Shown: positions 25,550-34,803 of the stretch, one piece after another
Position numbering within the stretch: the first letter of the stretch is position 1
How the letters are laid out: each line of letters opens with the position of its first letter
Source: Fen-330 sp050008465
GTDB lineage: Bacteria > Acidobacteriota > Terriglobia > Bryobacterales > Bryobacteraceae
Direction: 5' to 3'
DNA: 64,000 nucleotides
Assembly (NCBI GenBank): GCA_050008465.1
Contig: JBEKMO010000005.1
Coordinates: 1 to 64,000, forward strand
Notes under the pieces: model-generated
The model's database searches: none
Seen by the model: the letters and a program-made list of their open reading frames with translations, nothing else
Told to the model about the DNA's origin: nothing
Made by a program: the position numbers and the translations under genes

Positions 25550-26594
25550 CTTCGATGAGGCGCCGTTTCTGGTGATCTGGGAGGTCACCCGGGCCTGCGA
25601 TCTGGCCTGCGTGCATTGCCGCGCCTCCGCCGACCCCGCCCCCCATCCGCTCGAGCTCACCACCGAAGAAGGCTTCCGGCTGCTGGAAACCATCAAGTCG
25701 TTTGGCGACCCCATCATGATCTTCACCGGAGGCGACCCGCTCAAGCGCCCCGACCTGTTCCAGTTGCTCGAGAAGAGCGTGGCGCTCGGGCTGCGCACCA
25801 CCGTTTCGCCCAGCCCCACGCCGCTGCTCACGCCCGAGGCGATCGCCGGATTCAAGCGCGTCGGCGTGGCCCGCATCTCGGTGAGCGTGGACGGCTGGGA
25901 CAGCGCCTCGCACGACGATTTCCGGCAGGTGCCCGGATCGTTCGCCCGCGCCATCCTGGCCCTCGAAGAGGCCCAGCGCGTCGGCCTCTCCACCCAGATC
26001 AACACCACCGTGAGCCGGCACAATTACCGGCATCTGGAGGAGATCGCCGATATCGTGGACCGCGTCGGCGCGGACATGTGGGACGTGTTCTTCCTGGTGC
26101 CGACCGGGCGTGGCGCCTCCCAGGTCGAGCTGAACGCGGCCGAGTTCGAGGAAGTGTTCGGGTTCATGTACGAGCGCTCCAAGCGCACCCGCGCGGTGAT
26201 CAAGACCACCGAGGCGATGCATTACCGCCGCTACCTGGCCCAGCGCAGGAAAGCCGACGGCGAGGCCAACGGCAAGCAACATCCCGGCGAGAACCCGCTC
26301 AACCGCATGGCCGGAATCAACAGCGGACGCGGATTCGTCTTCGTCTCGCGCACCGGCGAGATTTACCCCAGCGGGTTTCTGCCCATCTCCTCGGGCAACG
26401 TGCGCCGCCGCTCGCTGGTGGATGTCTACCGCAACGCCGCGCTGTTCCGTGTGCTCCGCGACAGTACCTGCCTGAAAGGCAAGTGCGGCCTGTGCCACTA
26501 CCGCAACCTCTGCGGCGGCTCCCGCTCCCGAGCCTACGCCCTCACCGGCGACTACCTCGCCGAAGAGCCCCGCTGCATCCACCAGCCCGATTGA
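25542..26594 (+). CDS. Radical SAM/SPASM-domain protein
   Basis: The 350-residue protein starts at TTG 25542, eight bases after AAGGAG. The radical SAM cluster motif is CDLACVHC (residues 20-27), followed by FTGGDPLKRPDLF. The C-terminal SPASM region has CLKGKCGLCHYRNLCGGSR and a final Cys (EEPRC), which can hold extra clusters. It resembles the NirJ/AhbC/AhbD-type enzymes of heme d1 and alternative heme synthesis and a related uncharacterised family. A role in tetrapyrrole modification would fit the cytochrome-rich surroundings but is inference. Confidence 0.85.
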   Translation: MRNFDEAPFLVIWEVTRACDLACVHCRASADPAPHPLELTTEEGFRLLETIKSFGDPIMIFTGGDPLKRPDLFQLLEKSVALGLRTTVSPSPTPLLTPEAIAGFKRVGVARISVSVDGWDSASHDDFRQVPGSFARAILALEEAQRVGLSTQINTTVSRHNYRHLEEIADIVDRVGADMWDVFFLVPTGRGASQVELNAAEFEEVFGFMYERSKRTRAVIKTTEAMHYRRYLAQRRKADGEANGKQHPGENPLNRMAGINSGRGFVFVSRTGEIYPSGFLPISSGNVRRRSLVDVYRNAALFRVLRDSTCLKGKCGLCHYRNLCGGSRSRAYALTGDYLAEEPRCIHQPD

Positions 26595-26599
26595 CGATT

Positions 26600-26613
26600 G
26601 CCGGGCCCCCGGC
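26600..26613. terminator. Candidate bidirectional hairpin between convergent genes
   Basis: GCCGGG-CC-CCCGGC forms a 6-bp GC stem with a 2-base loop between the radical SAM gene and the convergent small secreted protein. There is no run of T, so intrinsic termination is uncertain. Confidence 0.3.
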
Positions 26614-26620
26614 CGCTGCT

Positions 26621-26980
26621 TCAGGACTTGGATCGCTTGGCGTTGATCTCGATCGTCTGGTCTCCAAACTCGACGGTCAGCTTCATCTCGTCCCCAGACA
26701 CCTTCCCCTTATGGAGGATCTTCATCTCGTTGCCGCCAAAATCGCGGACGACTACGAACGAGATCGCATCCCCATCCACTTTGCCGTCGGAAATGGCGCC
26801 TTCGCCCATGGGGTCCGTCACCGTGCCGGTCAGCTTGGCGCCGTCGACCTTGAAATTGTAAGCGATGTCCATCTTGTCGCCGTTCGGACCCTCGACCGAG
26901 GCAGTCCATTTTCCGCCGACATTCTCCGCCAACAGGGGAACTGCCAATAGCAAGGTCAAGAGCAGTGTCGTAAGTTTCAT
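26621..26980 (-). CDS. Small secreted beta-rich protein
   Basis: This 119-residue protein has a clear signal peptide (MKLTTLLLTLLLAVPLLAEN) and a mature part of regular beta strands (GKWTASVEGPNGDKMDIAYN, AKLTGTVTDPMGEGAISDGK). The pattern resembles small lipocalin-like or METT-type envelope proteins common in Acidobacteriota. The function is unknown. It converges on the radical SAM gene with a 26-base gap. Confidence 0.7.
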   Translation of the reverse strand: MKLTTLLLTLLLAVPLLAENVGGKWTASVEGPNGDKMDIAYNFKVDGAKLTGTVTDPMGEGAISDGKVDGDAISFVVVRDFGGNEMKILHKGKVSGDEMKLTVEFGDQTIEINAKRSKS

Positions 26981-27164
26981 TAGAATCCTTTCTCTTAGTC
27001 CAAAAACGTCCGGCTCCGCTTTACGCGCGCCAACTTAGATACTCCGAAAGTCATCGGGGTGGACATCCATGCCGGCCGGGATGGCGTTACGGAACCCCGA
27101 CAAGCCCGCCGTTGCGGTCGCAGGTACCGACGGCGCCCCTTGGGGCCGATCGATAACCTGTCCG

Positions 27165-27902
27165 TCAAAGTGCGAGTTTACCACGGTAGGTCATCTCCTT
27201 GAGCGGGAACTTGGCCTTCACTACAAGAGGCCCCACTGTGGTCAGGAAAACGACCTCCTTTTCCTCGATGGATATGGGACCTGCGTCGCGAGGAAAATAG
27301 AAGAGCAGGCCGCCAGCGGCCTCCGAAATGCGGACACGGACGGGAGCGATAGGGTCCTTTCCTTTGCGCCGCAGGGAGGTGGATTCCTTGAGGCGGGCCT
27401 GCATCTTCTCCGGGTCGCCGCCGGCGGGGGCGCCAGGGCGCCCGGCATCCATCATGGGGAGTCCGGAAACGCCGATGACATAGTATTCGGCTGCGTCCTC
27501 CGGGAGTTGGCGCTTGTCCGCGTCGCGGATCGGCGCAGCGCTCTCCCAGCGCACCAGCGCCCGGCTCTGCGGCGGCCCACCGCCGGGACCACCCGGTCCC
27601 CCCATGCCGCCGGGGCCGCCCCCGCCGGGGCCTCCCATGCCCGGGCCGCCCATTCCGCCACCGCCGGGCATGCCGCCTCCCATGGGGCCTGGGCCTCCAT
27701 CCGGTCCTCCCATGGCGGAGAAGTCGAACTCCACACTGGCCTCCTTCGCCCAGGGCGATTTCGTGAGCAGGCGTTGCACGTCTTTGTCGGACCAGTCCGA
27801 AGGCTGCTTGTCGTTCCAGAATTCGCCTGGAGCAAATGCCCAGGCAGCCAAAACCAGCCCCGCGCCCAGGGCGGCCAGAACTACGATGCGTCGCGTGATC
27901 AT
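27165..27902 (-). CDS. Secreted or anchored protein with Gly/Pro/Met-rich linker
   Basis: The 245-residue product starts at ATG 27902, with AAGGAGG eight bases upstream, and has an N-terminal hydrophobic segment (IVVLAALGAGLVLAAWAF). A WNDKQPSDWSDKDVQRLLTK segment follows (residues 34-55), a Gly-Met-Pro low-complexity stretch (about 68-112), and a folded C-terminal half (RALVRWESAAPIRDADKRQL onward). The WSDKDVQRLLTKSPWA pattern recurs in acidobacterial proteins of unknown function. It lies 13 bases after the Oar-like receptor gene, so they are probably co-expressed. The low-complexity section mirrors one in that receptor. Confidence 0.7.
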   Translation of the reverse strand: MITRRIVVLAALGAGLVLAAWAFAPGEFWNDKQPSDWSDKDVQRLLTKSPWAKEASVEFDFSAMGGPDGGPGPMGGGMPGGGGMGGPGMGGPGGGGPGGMGGPGGPGGGPPQSRALVRWESAAPIRDADKRQLPEDAAEYYVIGVSGLPMMDAGRPGAPAGGDPEKMQARLKESTSLRRKGKDPIAPVRVRISEAAGGLLFYFPRDAGPISIEEKEVVFLTTVGPLVVKAKFPLKEMTYRGKLAL

Positions 27903-27915
27903 CGGTGTGCCTCCT

Positions 27916-30870
27916 TCAGAACATGAATCGCAATTGAATGTCGATTTTCCGGTTGTAGGTGCTGTTGCCGCCGAACGGGCCGAAGCCTGCAAGACTGCGG
28001 TACTGCCCGAAGTACGGCGACGACAGGTCGCCGCTGGGCGCGGCGTAACTTGGATGATTCAGAATATTCCGGGCGGAAGCGCTGAGCGTCAGGTTGTATT
28101 TCTTTCCGCTGGCGGCTCCGAACAGCCCCGCGGGCGGACCACCCGGGCCGCCGGGAGGGGGCGCTCCGGCCGGAGGGCCGCCCATTCCGCGGGCGCCTCC
28201 CATCCCCTGCGGCATGTCGCCGCTGGCGGGACCCGATTCACGACGGCTGCCGAAGGACCAGGTGCGCGCCAGGCGCAGGTTCAGGCTGACATTAGCGGGA
28301 CCGCGCGCGTAGTTCCGCTCGATGACCGGGGCGCCCGGCGCCGGATTCAAGTTGAAGCAGCCGAAACCGCTCCTGTAAACCAAGTCGCCGCCGCTGCACT
28401 GGGCTGCGTCGAGGCTCGTGACGAGGGCGGGGCGCTCGTTTGTGAATCCGCTCCCGAGCGTGTCGCGGCCCGTGGTGATGTTGTATGGCGTACCAGAGCT
28501 GATCATCGTGAACGGGCTCAGACTGACGTTCCACGGCATCGGGATGTTCGTGCCCATCAGAAACCGGTGCCGCACATCGCCGAACGAGGAAGGCCCCCAC
28601 TCCGCTCGCAGGTTGTACGGATTCGCGGGTTGCCCCTCGGAGTCGGTCTTACCGTAGGACAAGCCGTAGAAACCGAACAGAAAGATCTTCTTGTAATTGA
28701 AGCTCGGGCTCAAGATGAGCATGTTGGTGCGACTGAAACCGGTCGATTCCGTTAGGATGCGAAGCTGGCGATCGCCGAACGGGTAAGCGCCATCGACTGG
28801 AGTGTTGATGTTGCGCGATCCCTGCATGTGCACGCCGCGGCTTCCGATGTAATTCGCGCTGAAGCGGACGTACTTATTCACCTGCCGGTCGGCGCCCACA
28901 CTCCATTGATAAGTGCGCGGAGCGCGAATCGCGGCGTCTGTCAACTGCAACTGCTGGGGTTGCTTGTTGTCCGCCAGCGATGCCGGAGTGGGAATCGCGG
29001 GGTAGAAGTCCGGATTCAAGATCAAGTACGACTGCTGCGTTGTCCCGTTGTAGCGCTCGGATTGCAGCAGCGTGGTTTCGCGGATCCGGTCGTAGAACGT
29101 TCCAAAACCCAGCCGCACGACCGTTTTGGCCGTCTTTCCGCGACGCCCATCGACGCCCCAGGCCAGGCCAATGCGCGGCGACCAGTCGCCGGCGTCCCCG
29201 ATGTTAGTTTGGATCTCATAGCGCAGCCCATAGATCAGCGTCAGGTTCGGACGCACCCGCCAGTCGTCGTTGACGAAAAGCCCTGCATCGAACTGTCCCA
29301 CGGAGGTTGTTGGAGTTCCGCCGCTCAAGCTGAACTGCGACGCGCCACCCCCAAAGGCGCGGATCTGTGCGGCGGTGTACCCGGCTCGCTGGAACAGCAA
29401 GGTGCGGCGGTACCGCTCCAGTGCGGACAACTGAATCGATGTGCCCGCAATCGGCTGATCGTTGGCGTCGAGTTCCGGCCCCGTTCCTCCGAAGAAAGAG
29501 TATGTCCCGCCGAAATTGTTCAACGAGGTGTCTTCCAGACGCACTTGCCTGAGTCTCGCGCCCAACCTGACTATATGCGCACCGCGGCTTAGTGTCGAGA
29601 TGTTGGTAAGCTCCCCATGCTGGGAGGTGTTTCCCGAAGCGCCGGTCTGAGCGCCCCCGCCTTCGAAGGCTCCCAGGACGCTGATGGCAGGCGTGCTGTT
29701 GTCGCCGGTGTTCCATGAGGAGGCGCGCATGTATTGGAATCGCGTCTCGTTGACCGCCTTCGGGCCCGGCGCCGCGGTTAGCGTTGCCTGCACCGAGTCC
29801 TCGGAGTTCTTTTGGTCGTAGGCCTTCGACGCGAGACTGTAGTTGCCCACGCCTTCCTTTTCGAAGTTGCTGCGCGTGTGCTGGTAGCGAACCGTCAGCG
29901 TAGTCTTCTCGCTGATCGCATAGTCGAGGCGGGGCGCGATGTTGGTTCTGACCTGCGGCGTAAGGATTGCCTGGTTGACGAGTTTCGGGTTCAGGCCGTC
30001 GTCGAGCGTCGTGGCCAGGATGAACGCGTTCTCGTCGATGTTGCGCCTCTCGAAATCGACCCCGAACGAGGCCTTCTGCTTCTTGACCGGGCCGCTCAGA
30101 CTCAGTCCGTAGAACTTCTGCCGGTAGGGCGGCCGGTCCGATTGCGCCAGCAGCGGGCTGCGCGAGTTCAGCTTCTCGTTGTTGAACTGAAAGAACGCCT
30201 GCCCGCGAATAGCGTCCGTTCCGGGCTTCGTGAAGATCTCGATTCGGCCGAAGCCGGGCCGGTCGTACTCCGGTGAGAACGGGTTGGAGTTGATGCGGAC
30301 CTCCCGAATGGAGGATTTGGGCGGCAGGTTGCCGCCGGTGAAGCCGTCGATGTAGATCTGGCCGCCCGACGGCCCGGCCGAGGGTCCGGCCATGGCCTGC
30401 AATTGCTGCTGAAGCTCGTCGGGATCGTCGGAGAGCGCCGCAAGCTCCTTTTGTCCGAGCACGAGCGCGCCGCCATTCTGGTCCGCTTCGACGCCAACGC
30501 GGTTGGCCTCCGCTTCCACGTTGAGCACCTGCGTTTCGGCTTCGATGGTCAACTGCACGTCGAACGTGGTTGCGCCACTGATCTCGAAGTCCTTTCTCTG
30601 GCTCACGGTGAATCCCCTGGCGATCACTCGCAGCAGGTACTTGCCAGAGGGCAGGGAACGGAACGAATACCGGCCGTAGCCGTCCGTCCTGACCCGCCGC
30701 TCGCCGCCAGTTCCGCGCAATTGTACCAGCGCATCCGGCACGACGGCTCCGGACGGATCTGCGACCACGCCGCTGAGACTCGACGCGGGCTGTGGCTGAG
30801 CGCAGGCCGGTACAATCGGGGAGAATGCACAGGCGCAAAGAAACAAAATACTCGTTGCAAGTGTTCGCAT
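27916..30870 (-). CDS. Oar-like TonB-dependent receptor
   Basis: The 984-residue protein has a signal peptide (ATSILFLCACAFSPIVPACA). A carboxypeptidase regulatory-like beta sandwich follows (about residues 26-110, SLSGVVADPSGAVVPDALVQ), then a plug (about 120-220, IYIDGFTGGNLPPKSSIREV) and a large 22-strand barrel ending in FNRKIDIQLRF-type residues. Oar-like receptors take up or display large substrates in Acidobacteriota and Myxococcota. A Gly/Pro-rich insertion (MGGARGMGGPPAGAPPPGG) sits in a late loop. ATG 30870 fits the signal peptide. Confidence 0.88.
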   Translation of the reverse strand: MRTLATSILFLCACAFSPIVPACAQPQPASSLSGVVADPSGAVVPDALVQLRGTGGERRVRTDGYGRYSFRSLPSGKYLLRVIARGFTVSQRKDFEISGATTFDVQLTIEAETQVLNVEAEANRVGVEADQNGGALVLGQKELAALSDDPDELQQQLQAMAGPSAGPSGGQIYIDGFTGGNLPPKSSIREVRINSNPFSPEYDRPGFGRIEIFTKPGTDAIRGQAFFQFNNEKLNSRSPLLAQSDRPPYRQKFYGLSLSGPVKKQKASFGVDFERRNIDENAFILATTLDDGLNPKLVNQAILTPQVRTNIAPRLDYAISEKTTLTVRYQHTRSNFEKEGVGNYSLASKAYDQKNSEDSVQATLTAAPGPKAVNETRFQYMRASSWNTGDNSTPAISVLGAFEGGGAQTGASGNTSQHGELTNISTLSRGAHIVRLGARLRQVRLEDTSLNNFGGTYSFFGGTGPELDANDQPIAGTSIQLSALERYRRTLLFQRAGYTAAQIRAFGGGASQFSLSGGTPTTSVGQFDAGLFVNDDWRVRPNLTLIYGLRYEIQTNIGDAGDWSPRIGLAWGVDGRRGKTAKTVVRLGFGTFYDRIRETTLLQSERYNGTTQQSYLILNPDFYPAIPTPASLADNKQPQQLQLTDAAIRAPRTYQWSVGADRQVNKYVRFSANYIGSRGVHMQGSRNINTPVDGAYPFGDRQLRILTESTGFSRTNMLILSPSFNYKKIFLFGFYGLSYGKTDSEGQPANPYNLRAEWGPSSFGDVRHRFLMGTNIPMPWNVSLSPFTMISSGTPYNITTGRDTLGSGFTNERPALVTSLDAAQCSGGDLVYRSGFGCFNLNPAPGAPVIERNYARGPANVSLNLRLARTWSFGSRRESGPASGDMPQGMGGARGMGGPPAGAPPPGGPGGPPAGLFGAASGKKYNLTLSASARNILNHPSYAAPSGDLSSPYFGQYRSLAGFGPFGGNSTYNRKIDIQLRFMF

Positions 30871-30905
30871 AGGGGTGTCTTTCGTGGTTCGTTGCCGCCA
30901 GGCGG

Positions 30906-32009
30906 TCACGGAATCATGCCCGGAAGGTTCAGGCCACCGCCCATTCCGCCAGTCAGGTCGCCCATCCCCATCCCCAGCATGCCCTGGCTGCTTGTCCCGT
31001 CTGGCCGGGCTGGTCCGCTGGACGTCATGCCCGCCATCTGGATGAGCATGCCGGCGTTCGCCAGCAGCGTGATTGCCGTAATCTCGCCGGGCGCGGCTCC
31101 TTTGGTGCTCGAGACCGCCACGATCATGCCGGTCTTGAGGTCTTCGAGTCTCGCGGCGGGCATGCGCTCGAGCATCTGTGAAAGGTCCGGAGGACCTCCG
31201 GATGGCCGAGGAAGCGGGCCCCCGGCCATCATCCCTTGACCGGGCATCATCTTCAACTGCGAATCGGCAGTTACCTTGACGACCAGTGGCTTCTTGGTTG
31301 CCAGGTCGTTGAGCGTGATTTCCTTGGTTTCGAGATTGACGGAGGTGACCGAACCAGCCTTGGTAACGAAGGTACCGAAGACGATCTCGTCGGCCGCTAC
31401 GCTCTGGCCGTCTGCGCTCTTCTGCCCGCGAGCGCGAAGCTGATCGCCCACGCCGACCTCCGCCACGCCGCTGGGTTTCGCATCGGCGAAGCGCACGGAA
31501 TCCGGCGCATACCGCCTGATGACAGTCTTCGGATCGACCGTTACGGTTGCCGTGAGCGGGGCCGGGAAGGACGGTATGCGCAGCGTAATCGCATTTGCCG
31601 TTTTTGCGGAGACGATACCGGAGACGCCGCGCTTGCTCCAGTCCGCCCGGTCGGCCGCATTCCGCTTCGCGATCTCGGCGACCGGCATCACGACGATGCG
31701 GCGAGCTTCCAGCGTGCCTGGCGCCAACGTCACGAACACTCGATCGCCCACCGACACAGCATCGATCGCGATCGCCTCGGCCCTCTTTAGATCCTTTTCA
31801 CCCGGAGCGACCCGCTGGAGCAGCGTATCGGGGCCGACTTTCACGATAAGTGCTTCGCCGGCGTCGGGTTTTATATGGATCTCGCCGCCGGCAGCTCTAA
31901 GTTCGCCGACTGTACCTACAAATCGCGCGGAAACCGGGACCTGCGCCGGCGCCGCATTCAGCATGAACGCCACAGCGAAAGCGCTCGCATAACTTCCGAT
32001 TCTTGCCAT
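30906..32009 (-). CDS. Secreted DUF5666-like protein
   Basis: The 367-residue protein has a signal peptide (YASAFAVAFMLNAAPAQV) and repeated small beta-barrel units. Each unit contains a GTV/GIV-x(n)-ITL-x(n)-V pattern (ARFVGTVGELRAAGGEIHIK; VSGIVSAKTANAITLRIPSF; VTSVNLETKEITLNDLATKK), consistent with tandem DUF5666 domains. The last 70 residues are Met/Gly-rich. It ends 36 bases before the start of the Oar-like receptor gene and is likely in its operon. The function is unknown; the domain resembles OB-fold envelope proteins. Confidence 0.7.
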   Translation of the reverse strand: MARIGSYASAFAVAFMLNAAPAQVPVSARFVGTVGELRAAGGEIHIKPDAGEALIVKVGPDTLLQRVAPGEKDLKRAEAIAIDAVSVGDRVFVTLAPGTLEARRIVVMPVAEIAKRNAADRADWSKRGVSGIVSAKTANAITLRIPSFPAPLTATVTVDPKTVIRRYAPDSVRFADAKPSGVAEVGVGDQLRARGQKSADGQSVAADEIVFGTFVTKAGSVTSVNLETKEITLNDLATKKPLVVKVTADSQLKMMPGQGMMAGGPLPRPSGGPPDLSQMLERMPAARLEDLKTGMIVAVSSTKGAAPGEITAITLLANAGMLIQMAGMTSSGPARPDGTSSQGMLGMGMGDLTGGMGGGLNLPGMIP

Positions 32010-32087
32010 CCTGCCTAATTAAACCACGCAACCGGTAGCGCGAGTCTTAAGTTTTGCTAAAACTCCGGTCTGGTTACTCGACTCGCG

Positions 32088-34760
32088 TCAGTTGAGATCC
32101 ACCTTGACTACGTTGCTTTGCACGCCGTCGACGCGGATGGACACTGTTTGAACGCCGGCAAGGCCGGTAGGAATTTGGGCGTTGACTTGGTGGAGTCCGG
32201 GATATCCGGGCGTCTGGCCGCTGAACAGAACGTCCACGGAGTTGCCGCCCAGGTATACCTCAACCGTTTTTGCCGTCCACAGCAGTCCCGAGGCTGCAGT
32301 ATGAAGGGGGCCGAGCCCCGTACCGTAGATCGCCATCGCATCGTGCGCGGGCATGATCTGGATCGCGCCATATCCGGTTGCGGTGTCGTAGAAGATGCCG
32401 GGCAAAACCGTCCGCATGGCGGTCGGCGTCGGGGCGGAGACGCCCTGAACCGTCGAGACGCGCAGGTCCACCGTGTCTGCGGTCACGTCTTGCGGCACCA
32501 GGATGTTGATCTGGCGCTCCGACGCGTAATACGGCATGAGCTGCCGGCCGTTCAGAAACACCCGGACGCTGGCCGGGGCTCCTCCAGCGAGGTGGGCGCC
32601 GAAGATGGCCGAGAAACTGCCCGGTGAAATGCCTGGGGCATAGGAGGCGGCGCTCACAACGCCGCCATCGTCCACCCTCGGCCTTTCCGCCCCCGCGATC
32701 ACGGGCGACGCGACGAGAACCCTGCCGTCGTGCCGGACCGAGATGTACACCCGGTCTGCCTGGTCCACCGCGAGTCCGTCGGCGCCACTCAGGGGCCCGT
32801 CCAAGTAGGACCGCTTTCCATTGTCGTCCTCGGCAAGCAGGCCGGTGAGGATTTGCACCCGGCCTGCGGGCGAGACCACGCTGACGCGTTGATACTCGGC
32901 CACGTAAACATTGCCTTTGCTGTCGACCGCCAAGCCGTCGATGGAATCGAACCCTGTCTGGAGGGCCAGTTGTCCGGAAATGTCGTTGTAGCTGAAAGGC
33001 ATGCCCGACCCGATGACCGTCCGGATCTTTCCATCCGCGGAGATGCTCCGGACCACGTGGTTGCCCCGGTCGGAAACCAGTAGATTTCCCTGGGGATCGA
33101 AGGCCAGATCGCCGGGCGAGTTCAGTTCGGCGTCGGTGGCCGAATCGCCGTCGCCGGTCCATCCGGCGGTTCCGGTTCCGGCAATTACCGTGGACGAATT
33201 GGCGGCCAGATCCAGGCGGACGATTCGATGCTGGCCGGCCTCCGAGAAGATCAGCCGGTCAGCCGAGTCGAACACCATACCAGTCGGATTGTCCAGAGTG
33301 GCGCGAATCGTTCGGATTGCTCCTCGTTCGTCGATCGCGCGAATGCGGGTGCTCTCGCTAACGAAGATTTCGCCGTTCGTTCGCCGCACAATGCGGTTGG
33401 GCTGGTCCAACGCAACCTGCAGCGCCGGTCCGGTCTCGCCTTTCGCCAAGCCCGCCGGATACGCGGCTCCGGCGACCGCGCTGAGCTGGTCGGGCGCATC
33501 CCAGCGCAACAGGCGGTCCGCACTCGCATCACTGGTGAGCAGCGAGCCTTCCGGCGTGAGGCAGACGCCTCTCGGCTGAAGAAGTTGTGCCATCGGCGCC
33601 GCGGGGTAGGCGCTCACTTGCGGCCAATGCCCCGCGAAGGCCCGCACCACCCCATTTTGCACCGAATAGACGCGGTAAGAAGAACCGGCCGCCACGAGTA
33701 TGCCGGACTTGGAGGATGCCAGGATCGCGGTCGGTACGTTTAGCGTCAGGCTTAGTGGCTGCGTGGTCTCGACCGCGCCCAGGAGGCCGTTTCCGAGGAA
33801 CGGCGCGAGGCGCCAGGAATTCATGTCGAAGCTGAGCACCCGGTATGCCTGGGGAAGTCCAACAAACACAGTGTTCGTGGCGGCGTCATATGCGAGAGCG
33901 CCAACCCGGTCCAATCTGGTTTGGGCGCCGCCCGTGAATGTCGAACTCGAAGTGGCGCAGGAGGTCGCGCCGAGGAGCGTGTAGATATTGCCGTCACTGT
34001 AAATCTGCCGGACGCGGCAGTTAAAGCTGTCCGCGACGAGCAGGTTCCCGTCGCCATCGAAGACAAGTCCCCTGGGATAGTACAGCGTGGCGGAAGTGGG
34101 CGCACCGTTATCGCCGGAGAATCCGGAGTAGCCGGCAGTCCCCGCGATCGTCCGGATGTACCCATCTTCGTCCAATCGTCTGATGATGTGCTTGTCGGGC
34201 TCTGTGAACAGCAGGCGGCCCTGTCTATCCAAGACCATTCCGCCGATTCCGGTGATGTCCGTTTCCAACGCGAGGCGGTCCCTGCTGCTTCCGCCGCCTG
34301 AGGGACCCATGCCGCCGCCCGAAGTACAGGCTCCGGTACCAGCGATGTCCTGCAGAATGCCGTCCTTCCTTACTTTCCGGATCCGGCACGACTGTGCGTC
34401 CGCAAACAGCAGGCCGCCATCCCTGTCTATCAGCAGAACTGTGGGCGACAACAGGTCCGTTTGGCGGGCGGGACCGCCGGCCACACCGTCTGCGAGAGTG
34501 CCCGTACCGGCAAAGCGCTCGATCACGCCATCGGGGCGGACTCTGCGAATCACGCCGGCGTTCGACTCCGAGATGTAGATGTTCCCGTCCGGATCCTCGG
34601 CCAGCCCGGAGGGACCGTCGAGCACGGCGTCCACCGCGGGCCCGGCATCTCCTCGCGAACCAGTTCCAATGAGGGTACGCAGGTCGAAAGCCGGGTTCTG
34701 GAGAGACTGCGCGGCGGCAGCCGCCGCAACCAGCAGAAATGAGTTGAGATAGCGTTTCAT
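32088..34760 (-). CDS. NHL-repeat protein with Solibacter-type C-terminal domain
   Basis: The 890-residue secreted protein begins at ATG 34760 with a signal peptide (YLNSFLLVAAAAAAQSL). Residues 30-660 are NHL beta-propeller repeats, with recurring units such as PSGLAEDPDGNIYISESNAG, PRGLVFDGDGNLLVADSFNC and PGDLAFDPQGNLLVSDRGNH. The C-terminal 210 residues match the domain first described from Solibacter: SFSAIFGAHLAGG, a segment of ERQINILVPQD type, and GYPGLHQVNAQIP. That domain is a strong taxonomic pointer. The protein is probably extracellular and binds a ligand or surface. GTG 34778 is an alternative start. Confidence 0.9.
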   Translation of the reverse strand: MKRYLNSFLLVAAAAAAQSLQNPAFDLRTLIGTGSRGDAGPAVDAVLDGPSGLAEDPDGNIYISESNAGVIRRVRPDGVIERFAGTGTLADGVAGGPARQTDLLSPTVLLIDRDGGLLFADAQSCRIRKVRKDGILQDIAGTGACTSGGGMGPSGGGSSRDRLALETDITGIGGMVLDRQGRLLFTEPDKHIIRRLDEDGYIRTIAGTAGYSGFSGDNGAPTSATLYYPRGLVFDGDGNLLVADSFNCRVRQIYSDGNIYTLLGATSCATSSSTFTGGAQTRLDRVGALAYDAATNTVFVGLPQAYRVLSFDMNSWRLAPFLGNGLLGAVETTQPLSLTLNVPTAILASSKSGILVAAGSSYRVYSVQNGVVRAFAGHWPQVSAYPAAPMAQLLQPRGVCLTPEGSLLTSDASADRLLRWDAPDQLSAVAGAAYPAGLAKGETGPALQVALDQPNRIVRRTNGEIFVSESTRIRAIDERGAIRTIRATLDNPTGMVFDSADRLIFSEAGQHRIVRLDLAANSSTVIAGTGTAGWTGDGDSATDAELNSPGDLAFDPQGNLLVSDRGNHVVRSISADGKIRTVIGSGMPFSYNDISGQLALQTGFDSIDGLAVDSKGNVYVAEYQRVSVVSPAGRVQILTGLLAEDDNGKRSYLDGPLSGADGLAVDQADRVYISVRHDGRVLVASPVIAGAERPRVDDGGVVSAASYAPGISPGSFSAIFGAHLAGGAPASVRVFLNGRQLMPYYASERQINILVPQDVTADTVDLRVSTVQGVSAPTPTAMRTVLPGIFYDTATGYGAIQIMPAHDAMAIYGTGLGPLHTAASGLLWTAKTVEVYLGGNSVDVLFSGQTPGYPGLHQVNAQIPTGLAGVQTVSIRVDGVQSNVVKVDLN

Positions 34761-34803
34761 TGACCTCCATTCCTCCACGGCGCTCGACGGCGCCGTTGCC
34801 GGG

